From Cupriavidus sp. D39 (GTDB lineage Bacteria > Pseudomonadota > Gammaproteobacteria > Burkholderiales > Burkholderiaceae): a DNA stretch of 64,000 nucleotides. Shown in pieces: positions 55,091 to 63,934 of the stretch. The notes under the pieces are model-generated. The model had not been told where the DNA came from, searched no databases, and saw only the letters and a list, made by a program, of their open reading frames with translations. Each line of letters starts with the position of its first letter. Within the stretch, counting starts at the first letter, position 1. The DNA lies in the NCBI RefSeq assembly GCF_026627925.1, contig NZ_JAPNLE010000001.1, forward strand, positions 372,001 through 436,000. The letters are read 5' to 3'. A program made the position numbers and the translations under genes.

Positions 55091-56236
55091 ATGGATTTTG
55101 AATTCACTGAAGAGCAGCGGATGGCGCTTGACGGCTGGACCCGTCTGGTCGATCGCGACATTGCGCCGATCGCTGCTGGGTTCCGCGATCAGGCATTCTC
55201 GAAAGAGGCGGCGCATCGCTTGATGAAGATCATGGTGCCGTATGGCGTGGGCTCGGGCTGGGTGCCTGAGGACGGCGGCGGCGCGGGCTACGATTTCCTG
55301 ACTAGCGGGCTGCTGTTCGAAGCGCTGGCGCGGGTAACGCCAGACGTCGCCGGTCTTGCCTGGGTGGCCGAGGGGGCTGCCTTGAAGGTGTACGCGAACG
55401 GCTCCGACGCGGTCAAGGCGCGCTATCTGCCCAGACTGATGAGCGGCGACATGATCGGCTGCTCCGCCATCAGCGAGCCGGGCATCGGCTCGAGCGTTCG
55501 CGAGATGCGCACACGCGCAGTGCGCGATGGCAAGTACTTTCGCATCAGTGGCGAGAAGATGTGGACGTCGAATGCATCGATTGCCGACATGGTTGTGGTC
55601 GTCGCCCGCACCGGCGACGACGAGTTCTCGATGTTTCTCGTCGATCGCGAGGAGCACGGATTCGAAACGGCGGAAATCCCCAAGCTCGGGCTGAATGGCT
55701 GGCCGCTCGGCCAGGTGCTCTTCAACGACGTGGTCGTGCCGGAAGAGAACCTGCTGGGCGGCATCGGTGCCGGCCTGCGTGAAACCATGAAAGGATTCGA
55801 CCGGTCGCGCTGTTTCGTTTCCACACTGGCGCTGGGGATCGCGCAGCGTGCGCTCGACGACGCCATCGATTACGCCAGGCAGCGCACGCAGTTCGGCAAG
55901 CCGATCGCCGGACACCAACTGGTACAAGCGATGCTGGCTGAAATGGCCAGCGACCTAGAGGCCTCGCGGCTGCTGGTCTATCGCGCATTGTGGATGATGG
56001 CGGCAGGAAAGCGATGCGAACTGGAAGCCGCCATCGCCAAGTCGTTTGCCACCGAGGCCGCGCAGCGGATCACCTCCAAGGCCATCCAGGTCCACGGGGC
56101 TTTCGGCATCACCAAGGAATTCCCGGTCGAACGGCATTTTCGCAATGCCCGCATGCTGACGATCCCGGACGGTACTACCCAGATAAACCAGCTCATCATC
56201 GGCCGGAAGCTGACCGGTATCGACGCGTTCCACTGA
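55091..56236 (+). CDS. Acyl-CoA dehydrogenase
   Basis: The 381-residue flavoenzyme has GWVPEDGGGAGYDFLTSGLL, CSAISEPGIGSSVREMRTRA (FAD/substrate binding), RISGEKMWTSNASIADMVVV, and RTQFGKPIAGHQLVQAMLAE. Near the end it reads MLTIPDGTTQINQLIIGR: many acyl-CoA dehydrogenases have the catalytic Glu at the Asp of PDGT, so the base may be Asp here or lie elsewhere. It would introduce a double bond for the MaoC hydratase. Confidence 0.93.
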   Translation: MDFEFTEEQRMALDGWTRLVDRDIAPIAAGFRDQAFSKEAAHRLMKIMVPYGVGSGWVPEDGGGAGYDFLTSGLLFEALARVTPDVAGLAWVAEGAALKVYANGSDAVKARYLPRLMSGDMIGCSAISEPGIGSSVREMRTRAVRDGKYFRISGEKMWTSNASIADMVVVVARTGDDEFSMFLVDREEHGFETAEIPKLGLNGWPLGQVLFNDVVVPEENLLGGIGAGLRETMKGFDRSRCFVSTLALGIAQRALDDAIDYARQRTQFGKPIAGHQLVQAMLAEMASDLEASRLLVYRALWMMAAGKRCELEAAIAKSFATEAAQRITSKAIQVHGAFGITKEFPVERHFRNARMLTIPDGTTQINQLIIGRKLTGIDAFH

Positions 56237-56429
56237 AGCGACGCCTGCGGGCAAAAAGGAAGGGCAGATAGAAAGGGGACACAGTGAATCCGAGACCGCA
56301 AGCCTTCTGTTGCCCAGCTGCAAGCACAGGACATCGGCGAGAAGATCCGCAATGCCGGCGCCCGCGATGTCCATCCCTTTCCCATCGCCACTGACGAACC
56401 GAGACATCCAGTCACTGAAAGGACTCAGC

Positions 56430-57290
56430 ATGACTTTAACGTTCCGCAGCCTTCACCCGCATTTTTCCGCTGAAGTCAGCGCTATCGATCTGCGCGACGC
56501 ATACGATCCCGCTCTGCTGGACCAGATCCGGGCCGGCATGGACCAATACGCCGTGCTCGTGTTTCGCAACCAGCTATTCAGCAATGAGGAGCAGTTGGCT
56601 TTTGCACAACGCTTGGACGGCACGCTGCACGCAAAGACTTCAGTGTCGGTCCTGGGCAAGAACCGCTTCGGGAACGAGGCGCTTACCGATATCTCGAACG
56701 TCAACGAGAAGGGCGAATTGCTGGACGCAAACGATCGCCGCCGCGTTAGCACGCTGAGCAACCGACTGTGGCACACCGATGCATCGTTCGAGAACCCGGC
56801 GGGCCGCTACTCCATGCTGTCTGCCCGGGTGGTGCCGCCGGTCAGTGCCGACACGGAATTCGCCGATATGCGTGCCGCCTACGATGCCCTCGACGCCGAC
56901 ACCCGGGCCGGCCTGGAGGGACTGAATGTCCATCACTCTATCGCTTACTCCCGGCATGTGATCGGATTCGATTTCACCGAGGAGGAAAAGCAGAAGCTCA
57001 AGGGTGCGGTTCATCCGCTGGTCCGTACCATTTCCGGCTCCGGGCGGAAGTCGCTTTACCTCGCCTCGCATGCCTCCCATATCGTCGAGCGGCCTGTTCC
57101 CGAGGGCAGGCTGGTGTTGCTGGACCTGACCGAGCACGCCACCCAGCAGCAATTCGTGTACCGGCATGCATGGCGCGCCGAGGATTTCGTCATCTGGGAC
57201 AACCGCGCCACCATGCATCGCGCACGCCCCTTCGACGACACAAGGTATCCCCGGGAACTGCGCCGTACCACCACGCTGGACATTGGTTGA
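56430..57290 (+). CDS. TfdA-like Fe(II)/2-oxoglutarate dioxygenase
   Basis: The 286-residue protein is close in length and motif order to TfdA (2,4-dichlorophenoxyacetate dioxygenase, 287 residues): DISNVNEKGEL, NRLWHTDASF with iron ligands His115 and Asp117, RYSMLSARVVPP, YRHAWRAEDFVIWDNRATMH with the distal His ligand, and ELRRTTTLD with the 2-oxoglutarate-binding Arg. It would hydroxylate an activated carbon and may cleave an ether or similar bond. ATG 56430 follows a long spacer after the dehydrogenase. The true substrate is unknown. Confidence 0.9.
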   Translation: MTLTFRSLHPHFSAEVSAIDLRDAYDPALLDQIRAGMDQYAVLVFRNQLFSNEEQLAFAQRLDGTLHAKTSVSVLGKNRFGNEALTDISNVNEKGELLDANDRRRVSTLSNRLWHTDASFENPAGRYSMLSARVVPPVSADTEFADMRAAYDALDADTRAGLEGLNVHHSIAYSRHVIGFDFTEEEKQKLKGAVHPLVRTISGSGRKSLYLASHASHIVERPVPEGRLVLLDLTEHATQQQFVYRHAWRAEDFVIWDNRATMHRARPFDDTRYPRELRRTTTLDIG

Positions 57291-57429
57291 GCCCTTGTTC
57301 ACCACCAGCGGCTTGCCCGTGCGAGGAGCCCAAGCAAAGCTGCTGCGCGGAGCGTCGCAGCCAAGCTCTGGCACTGCCCTTGAGCATAGGACTCACGGAG
57401 GTAAAAACAGGACGTAGGCGGCAATCCTG

Positions 57430-57585
57430 CAAAGGATCGGCCTGGCGTTGACAGCCGCGCTAGCAATCCCGGCAGCCGCGCAGGCACAGGCATGGCCGGG
57501 CAAGCAGCCAATCCGGTTCATGGTTCCTTACCCGCCGGGTGGCGCCTCGAACGTGACGGCTCGCATCCTCGGCGCCAAGCTTACC
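57430..57585 (+). pseudogene. 5' fragment of a Bug receptor gene
   Basis: The frame encodes a signal peptide end (ALTAALAIPAAAQAQA) and the start of a mature Bug protein (QPIRFMVPYPPGGASNVTAR then ILGAKL). The similarity stops at about 57585, just where the convergent GntR gene ends (57593). About 270 codons of the normal gene are missing; a proper start codon is also not evident. Confidence 0.75.
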
Positions 57586-57592
57586 CACTGTT

Positions 57593-58312
57593 TCAAGCGT
57601 CATTGCCTTCCAACTGATCTTTCACAGCTAGGTATGACGCCTGCAGCAAAGCCTTCGCGTTGCGCTCAGCGCCATCGGCGTCGCGCGCAGCAATAGCAGC
57701 CACCAGCCTCTCCCAGTCGTCCGCCGACTCCATGCGGCGTTGAGCGGTGCGGAAGCTGATCGATTTTTCCCGGATGGCATACCGCCACACCGCATGGTTG
57801 CTCAGATCCTCATAGATCGAGACTAGCCGCTTGCGCCCGTTGGCAGCCACGAGCAGGCGTTGCGTTTCGATCGAGGTACTAGCGTAGTCGGCTGGCTCCG
57901 TGGTCGGGTCATTGGCCAGATTGCGCAGTTTCGCGGCCTGCGCCTGCAGCGTTGTGATCAGTTCATCCGATCCTTTCTCGACGGCAAGGCGGGCAGCCAG
58001 GCCGAGCAACTGCGCCCGTATATTGAAGATCTCTTCGATCTCGCCGGCGTCAACCATCACGATGCGGGCACCATAGCGGGCGACGCGCTCGACGATGCCA
58101 CGCCGCTCCAGCAGGGCAATGGCTTCCCGGATGGTGCTCCTGCTCACGGCGAAGCGTTCCGCGAACATCTCCTCCTTCAGGCGCTCGCCTGGTTCCAACG
58201 CACCTTCGGCAACAGCCGCAAGCAACTGTTCCGCTACTTGCTCGGGAAGCGACTTGGCCAGGCGGCCGACTTGGACCGTCTGGGATTCAAAGAAGGAATT
58301 GGGGCCGGACAT
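57593..58312 (-). CDS. GntR-family (FadR-type) regulator
   Basis: The 239-residue protein has a GntR winged helix (LPEQVAEQLLAAVAEGALEP, EEMFAERFAVSRSTIREAIA) and an all-helical FCD effector domain (IFNIRAQLLGLAARLAVEKG, SIYEDLSNHAVWRYAIREKS). FCD regulators usually sense organic acids. It is divergent from the TauD-like dioxygenase gene; a dyad in the 176-bp gap is the likely operator. Confidence 0.92.
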   Translation of the reverse strand: MSGPNSFFESQTVQVGRLAKSLPEQVAEQLLAAVAEGALEPGERLKEEMFAERFAVSRSTIREAIALLERRGIVERVARYGARIVMVDAGEIEEIFNIRAQLLGLAARLAVEKGSDELITTLQAQAAKLRNLANDPTTEPADYASTSIETQRLLVAANGRKRLVSIYEDLSNHAVWRYAIREKSISFRTAQRRMESADDWERLVAAIAARDADGAERNAKALLQASYLAVKDQLEGNDA

Positions 58313-58403
58313 AAGGAAAGCTCAAGAATTTGTGAGGCCAAGTATATCCGTCCAGACCCTCCGCGCCCGAATGCTGTGGAATGCCCCTCTCCTCATCAAT
58401 GTT

Positions 58404-58431
58404 TTTTGTCGACATAAGACAGGCGACAAAA
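58404..58431. promoter_or_regulatory. Candidate GntR operator
   Basis: TTTTGTCG (58404-58411) and CGACAAAA (58424-58431) are perfect inverted 8-bp arms with a 12-base spacer. The left arm also belongs to TGTCGACA, a small palindrome of the type bound by FadR-like regulators. It lies 57 bases before the TauD-like gene and 91 bases before gntR. Confidence 0.55.
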
Positions 58432-58488
58432 TATACTGACTGCACCCCTCCAGCGAGGTGGAATCGAACAATCGTCCCGGAGATAACG

Positions 58489-59394
58489 ATGAGCAATATC
58501 GAAGTGCGTCCGCTTGGCTACGCAGCAGGCGCAGAGGTTCTTGGATTGGACCTGCGCAAGCCCCTGTCAAGCACCGAGGTGGATCAGGTGAACGCCGCAT
58601 GGCACCAACACCTCGTGCTGGTCTTTCCTGGCCAGGATCTGACGCCGCCGCAACTGATCGAATTCACGGGCAAGCTGGGTGACATTGAGCGCAATGAAAA
58701 TGTGCCCTATTACAGACACCCGGAATATCCCGAGGTGCTGCTGGTCACCAATAAACAGGTCAACGGCAAGCCGTCCCAGACGCGGAACACCGGCCGCAAC
58801 TGGCACGCCGACCTCTCCTACACCGATCGCCCCGCTAAAGGGTCCGTGCTGATGTGCAAGGAAAAACCGGATGTCGGGGGAGATACGATGTTTGCCAATA
58901 TGTACATGGCTTACGAGACGCTCAGCCCGATCATGCAAAAGTTCGTCGATGGCCTGGAGGCTGTGCACGACATCACGCTGATCAAGGGTTTCAACCGACG
59001 CGACCCTGCCCAGGTCGCTGACCTGAAGGCCAAGAACCCACCCATCGTCCATCCCCTGGTGCGAGTCCATCCCGACACCGGTCGCAAGTCGCTGTTCGTC
59101 AGCGAGCGGGTCCGCAACTTCGTCGGCATGACCGAGGAAGAAAGCCAGCCTATTCTCGATTTCCTCAACATGCATGCGACCTCGCCGGAGTTTGTCTATC
59201 GGCACCGCTGGAATCTCAACGACGTGGTGATGTGGGACAACCGCTGCACGCTGCATATCGCGCTGAAGGATTTCGACCAGTCCCAGCCGCGCCACATGAT
59301 GCGTTGCTCCATGCTGGGCGAAAAATCCGGCTACGTCCTGCCCGATGAGCACGAGGAAGGCTCGGCCAAGAGCGCACTGGTCGCGGTGTCCTGA
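58489..59394 (+). CDS. TauD/TfdA-family Fe(II)/2-oxoglutarate dioxygenase
   Basis: The 301-residue protein has GAEVLGLDLRKPLSSTEVDQ, TGRNWHADLSY with His106 and Asp108 as iron ligands, GGDTMFANMYMAYETLSP, HPLVRVHPDTGRKSLFVSER and YRHRWNLNDVVMWDNRCTLH with the distal His. It opens the operon Bug, ThDP enzyme, aldehyde dehydrogenase. It differs from the TfdA-like protein at 56430 and is not a recent copy. ATG 58489 is preferred to an upstream in-frame start because the N-terminal pattern of the family begins there. Confidence 0.9.
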   Translation: MSNIEVRPLGYAAGAEVLGLDLRKPLSSTEVDQVNAAWHQHLVLVFPGQDLTPPQLIEFTGKLGDIERNENVPYYRHPEYPEVLLVTNKQVNGKPSQTRNTGRNWHADLSYTDRPAKGSVLMCKEKPDVGGDTMFANMYMAYETLSPIMQKFVDGLEAVHDITLIKGFNRRDPAQVADLKAKNPPIVHPLVRVHPDTGRKSLFVSERVRNFVGMTEEESQPILDFLNMHATSPEFVYRHRWNLNDVVMWDNRCTLHIALKDFDQSQPRHMMRCSMLGEKSGYVLPDEHEEGSAKSALVAVS

Positions 59395-59429
59395 ACTGCA
59401 AGCCCGGCACCATCGAATAAGGAGGAGAC

Positions 59430-60416
59430 ATGAAGCGATACATCGACAAAGCGGCCAGACGCGCCGTGGTATTTGCCTTGCTGGCTGGGATGGCTGCCAT
59501 GGCTGGCGTGGCGGGGCCTGTTCGCGCCGAACCGCCAGTGCGGATCGTCGTGGGATTTCCGCCGGGCGGCACGACAGACGTCATCGCGCGCCTGGTTGCC
59601 AATAACCTGGGCGCCAGGCTGGGCCGGACCGTGATTGTGGAAAACCGGGCTGGCGCGAGCGGGTCGATCGCCGCAAGCATGGTTGCCAAGGCCCCCGCTG
59701 ATGGCGATACGCTGCTGTTCGCGCCGAGCAGTCACGCGACCAACGCGACGCTCTACGCCAACCAGCCCTTCGACACCGAGAAGGATTTCGCGGCGGTCGG
59801 CCTGGTGGCAACCACGCCCTATGTGCTCGTCGTCAATCCCAAGCTGCCGGTACACTCGGTTCCCGAACTGGTGTCTTATCTGAAGGAACACCCCGGCAAG
59901 CTGGCCTATGCTTCGTCGAGCCCGGGAACGGGCCAGCACCTGGCCGGCGAACTGTTCAAGAAGGCGGCGGGTGTCGACATGCTCCACGTGCCCTACAAAG
60001 GCAGTTCCGCCGCCCTGCCCGACCTGCTCGCCGGCCGCACGCCAATCATGTTCGACAACATCGCCGTGATGCTGCCGCACATCAAAAGCGGCTCGCTGCG
60101 CCCGCTCGCGGTGACCAGCAGCAAACGCTCGCAGCTGTTGCCCGACGCGCCAACGGTGGTCGAGACAGGCTTGCGTGACTACGAAGTGCTGGGATGGTTC
60201 GGGCTGTTCGCGCCGGCGAAGACCTCGCCTCAGGTGATCGGCACCTTGAGCACCGCCTTGAATGCGGCGGCCGAGGAGCCGGCATTCAGGAAGCAGCTTG
60301 CCGAACTGGGCGCTGAGGCCGTGCGCAGCACGCCGCAGAAGACCGATACCTTCGTGCGCAACGAAATCGGGAAATGGCGCGCCGTGATCCGGGAAGCCAA
60401 GATCACCCTCAACTGA
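59430..60416 (+). CDS. Bug-family periplasmic substrate-binding receptor
   Basis: The 328-residue protein has a signal peptide (VVFALLAGMAAMAGVAGPVR) and VRIVVGFPPGGTTDVIARLV, VIVENRAGASGSIAASMVAK, QPFDTEKDFAAVGLV. AAGGAGGAG precedes the ATG. It follows the dioxygenase after 35 bases. Third complete Bug receptor of the window; no transporter membrane subunits are present. Confidence 0.93.
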   Translation: MKRYIDKAARRAVVFALLAGMAAMAGVAGPVRAEPPVRIVVGFPPGGTTDVIARLVANNLGARLGRTVIVENRAGASGSIAASMVAKAPADGDTLLFAPSSHATNATLYANQPFDTEKDFAAVGLVATTPYVLVVNPKLPVHSVPELVSYLKEHPGKLAYASSSPGTGQHLAGELFKKAAGVDMLHVPYKGSSAALPDLLAGRTPIMFDNIAVMLPHIKSGSLRPLAVTSSKRSQLLPDAPTVVETGLRDYEVLGWFGLFAPAKTSPQVIGTLSTALNAAAEEPAFRKQLAELGAEAVRSTPQKTDTFVRNEIGKWRAVIREAKITLN

Positions 60417-60560
60417 GCTGAACCGTACTGAACTGAACCGAATAGCGGCCGGACAGCTCCCACGACCTGTGCCCGTCCCGGCCGGGTTCTCCCCTCGAAT
60501 CCTGACTACAGGCCGGGCCCCCACGCGGTGCCCGATGGCCACTCTTTATCTATCGAAGCG

Positions 60561-62237
60561 ATGCCTGACAACGCGAGTACCCGCTCCGGCGGTCAAATCC
60601 TGGTCGATGCCCTCAAGGTGCAAGGCACCGATATGGCCTTCTGTGTGCCGGGCGAAAGTTACCTGGCCGTGCTGGACGCACTGCACGACACGCAAGACAC
60701 GATCCGCCTGGTCACCTGCCGCCAGGAAGGCGGCGCCGCATTCATGGCCGAAGCCTACGGCAAGCTGACTGGCAAGCCGGGCATCTGCTTTGTCACGCGC
60801 GGGCCTGGCGCGACCAATGCCAGCATCGGCGTCCACACCGCCTACCAGGACTCGACGCCGATGATCCTGTTCGTTGGCCAGGTCGGCAGCGATTTCGTCG
60901 ACCGCGAAGCATTTCAGGAGATCGACTACCGGCGTATGTTCGGCCAGATGACGAAATGGGTTGCCAGTATCGACTCGGCGCAACGCATTCCCGAATACGT
61001 CAACCGCGCCTTCCAGATCGCCATGTCTGGCCGGCCCGGACCGGTCGTTCTGGCGCTGCCGGAAGACATGCTGACCGCAAGCGCCACGGTGCGGGACACC
61101 GCACCATGCCAGATTGCCCAACCATCGGCGAGCAGCAAGGACCTGCGGACGCTGCGCAGCCTGCTCTGCAACGCCCAGCGCCCGCTGATGATTCTCGGCG
61201 GAAGCGGCTGGATCGCCGAAGCCTGCCGCGACATCCAGCGCTTCGCCGAAGCGGCCGGCCTGCCCGTTGCTACCGCATTCCGCCGTCAGGACCTGTTCGA
61301 CAACCGCCATCCCAACTATGCCGGCAACATCGGGCTAGGCATGAGTCGGCAACTGACCGACCGCGTGAAACAGGCAGACCTGCTACTGGTGGTTGGTGCC
61401 CGGCTGGGCGAGGCCACCACCAATGGCTACACCCTGGTCGATCCCATTGACGCGCGCCAGACGCTCGTGCATGTCCATGCGGCCGCCGAAGAGCTCGGTA
61501 TCCTTTACCAGCCGGCCCTGCCGATCAACGCAGCAATGCCACGCTTCGCCAGCCAGCTGGCCGAACTGGAAGATATCCCGTGCGGCCCCTGGCGGCAATG
61601 GACCCTCGACAGCAACCGCGAGTATCTGGCCGACATCGAGCCACAGGCGCAACCGTTTGACGTCGACCTCGCCCTGATCGTCAAGGGGCTCGCGCAAGCC
61701 CTGCCGCAAGACGCCATCATCACCAATGGCGCCGGCAACTATGCCGGCTGGGTCCACCGCTACTTCCAGTACAAGCCTTGGCGAACCCAGTTGGCGCCCA
61801 CCAACGGAGCGATGGGCTATGGGGTGCCGGCAGCAGTGGCGGCCAAGCTGGCTGCGCCGAAGAGAACCGTGGTCTGTTTCGCGGGCGATGGCTGCTTCAT
61901 GATGAATGGTCAGGAATTGGCCACGGCTATCCAGCATGACGCTGCCGTGATCTTCATTGTTGTTAACAACGGCGTGTTCGGGACCATTCGCATGCACCAG
62001 GAGATGCACTACCCCGAGCGGCCATCCGGCACGCAGCTGGTGAATCCGGACTTCGCCGCACTGGCGCGCGCCTATGGCGCGCACGGCGAAACCGTGACCT
62101 CCACCCAGGACTTCGCGGCCGCATTCGAACGCGCACGATCGAGTGGCAAGGCAGCACTGATCGAAGTCCGTACCGATGTCCGCGCGGTGACGTCGCGCCG
62201 CACTCTCGCCGACCTTCAGGCGAGCCTCCCTCAGTAA
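60561..62237 (+). CDS. Thiamine-diphosphate enzyme of the acetolactate-synthase type
   Basis: The 558-residue protein starts [20 protein letters not shown] then [12 protein letters not shown], with the catalytic Glu in [19 protein letters not shown] and [19 protein letters not shown]. The ThDP-binding motif is [20 protein letters not shown] then [13 protein letters not shown]. This superfamily includes acetolactate synthase, 2-oxoacid decarboxylases and oxalyl-CoA decarboxylase. The link with an aldehyde dehydrogenase and dioxygenase argues for a catabolic 2-oxoacid decarboxylase that yields an aldehyde; this is inferred. Confidence 0.88.
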   Translation: MPDNASTRSGGQILVDALKVQGTDMAFCVPGESYLAVLDALHDTQDTIRLVTCRQEGGAAFMAEAYGKLTGKPGICFVTRGPGATNASIGVHTAYQDSTPMILFVGQVGSDFVDREAFQEIDYRRMFGQMTKWVASIDSAQRIPEYVNRAFQIAMSGRPGPVVLALPEDMLTASATVRDTAPCQIAQPSASSKDLRTLRSLLCNAQRPLMILGGSGWIAEACRDIQRFAEAAGLPVATAFRRQDLFDNRHPNYAGNIGLGMSRQLTDRVKQADLLLVVGARLGEATTNGYTLVDPIDARQTLVHVHAAAEELGILYQPALPINAAMPRFASQLAELEDIPCGPWRQWTLDSNREYLADIEPQAQPFDVDLALIVKGLAQALPQDAIITNGAGNYAGWVHRYFQYKPWRTQLAPTNGAMGYGVPAAVAAKLAAPKRTVVCFAGDGCFMMNGQELATAIQHDAAVIFIVVNNGVFGTIRMHQEMHYPERPSGTQLVNPDFAALARAYGAHGETVTSTQDFAAAFERARSSGKAALIEVRTDVRAVTSRRTLADLQASLPQ

Positions 62238-62275
62238 GGCCGGGTGGCGGGCACCGCCAACTCAGCCAGTCTCCG

Positions 62276-63852
62276 ATGAAAGGACTCAAATTGTCCGATA
62301 TCTACGAAACACTTGCGCTCTATATCGACGGAGAATTTGTCGAATCCGATGGCCGCCGGACTGAGGAGGTGCGCAATCCCGCCACGGGCGAGGTCCTTGC
62401 GCACTTGCCGCACGCCAGCCGTGCGGATCTCGACCGCGCGCTGTCCGCGGCCGAACGCGCCTTCGTATCCTGGAGCAAGAACTCTCCGCTGTGTCGCTCG
62501 CGCATCCTGCGCAAGGTCGCCGAGCTCGCGCGTGAGCGGGCCTCCGAGATTGGCAGGAACATCACGCGAGACCAGGGCAAGCCGTTGAGTGAAGCCATCG
62601 CCGAAGTCCTGAGCTGCGCGGAGCATGCCGAGTGGCATGCGGAGGAATGCCGCCGCATTTACGGCCGCGTGATTCCGCCTCGCCAGCCAAATGTGCGTCA
62701 GATCGTGGTGCGGGAGCCAGTGGGTGTCTGCGCCGCGTTCACCCCATGGAATTTCCCGTTCAACCAGGCCCTGCGAAAGATGGTGGCCGCGCTGGGCAGC
62801 GGTTGCACGCTGATCCTCAAGGGACCGGAAGATTCGCCCAGCGCCGTCGTGGCGCTGGCGAGGTTGTTCCACGATGCCGGCCTGCCTCCTGGCTGCCTCA
62901 ACATCGTGTGGGGCGTGCCGTCTGAAATTTCGGATTACCTGATCCGCTCGCCGATCGTGCGGAAAGTATCCTTCACGGGTTCAGTCGGTGTCGGCAAACA
63001 GCTCGCCTCGCTGGCCGGTGCCCACATGAAGCGTGGCACATGGGAACTCGGGGGCCATTCGCCGGTGCTAGTCTTCGACGATGCGGATGTGGACACCGCG
63101 GCCACCATGCTTGCGCGCTTCAAGGTCCGCAATGCAGGGCAGGTCTGCGTATCGCCGTCCCGCTTCTTCGTGCAGAGCAAAGTGTACGACCGCTTCGCCG
63201 CGCGGTTTACGGAAACACTGGCATCGATCAAGGTCGGCAATGGCCTGGACAGCGGTGTGGAGATGGGCCCACTCGCCCACGCCCGCCGCGTGGTGGAAAT
63301 GGAAGCCTTCGTGGACGACGCGCTTGCCCGCGGCGGAAAGATTGCCACCGGCGGCGCCCGGCTAGGTCACACCGGCCATTTCTTCGCACCGACCGTCGTT
63401 ACCGACCTACCAGCAGATGCTCGTCTCCTGACCAACGAGCCGTTCGGCCCCATCGCGCCACTGCTGCGCTTCAGCGATCCACAGGACGCTATCGCGCGAG
63501 CCAACGCCCTGCCCTTCGGCTCGTTACCGACCTACCAGCAGATGCTCGTCTCCTGACCAACGAGCCGTTCGGCCCCATCGCGCCACTGCTGCGCTTCAGC
63601 GATCCACAGGACGCTATCGCGCGAGCCAACGCCCTGCCCTTCGGGCTGTCGTCCTATGTCTTTACCGAATCACTGAAGACGGCGACGTACGCAAGCGGCG
63701 CGCTGGAGGCCGGCATGGTCAACATCAACCATTTCGGCAGCGCCCTGGCGGAAACGCCGTTCGGCGGTGTCAAGGACAGCGGTGTCGGCAGCGAAGGCGG
63801 TACGGAGAGTTTCGACGGCTACCTGGTTATCAAACACATCACGCATTGCTAG
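62276..63852 (+). pseudogene. Aldehyde dehydrogenase broken by a tandem duplication
   Basis: The enzyme has [52 protein letters not shown] with the catalytic Glu, [13 protein letters not shown] with the catalytic Cys and [16 protein letters not shown] 124-bp segment is repeated with a 125-bp period, which shifts the frame; removing one period joins [15 protein letters not shown] to the end ([20 protein letters not shown]) and gives about 483 residues. It would oxidise the aldehyde from the ThDP enzyme. A TTG start at 62291, after AAAGGA, is an alternative to ATG 62276. Confidence 0.88.
63396..63644. repeat. Perfect 124-bp tandem duplication inside the aldehyde dehydrogenase
   Basis: Copies 63396-63519 and 63521-63644 are identical, separated by one base. 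Both encode [20 protein letters not shown]. No mobile-element sequence is involved. Confidence 0.95.
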
Positions 63853-63934
63853 CGGACAAGTGCCGCGCAAGCACCTTGCGCATTCATTGACCGGCGCCGC
63901 AAAACAACTACACAAGAGTAAAGGAGCACGACCC

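Noticed and set aside
60561..62237. Biosynthetic acetolactate synthase large subunit
   Set aside because: No small regulatory subunit or branched-chain amino acid genes nearby; context is catabolic.
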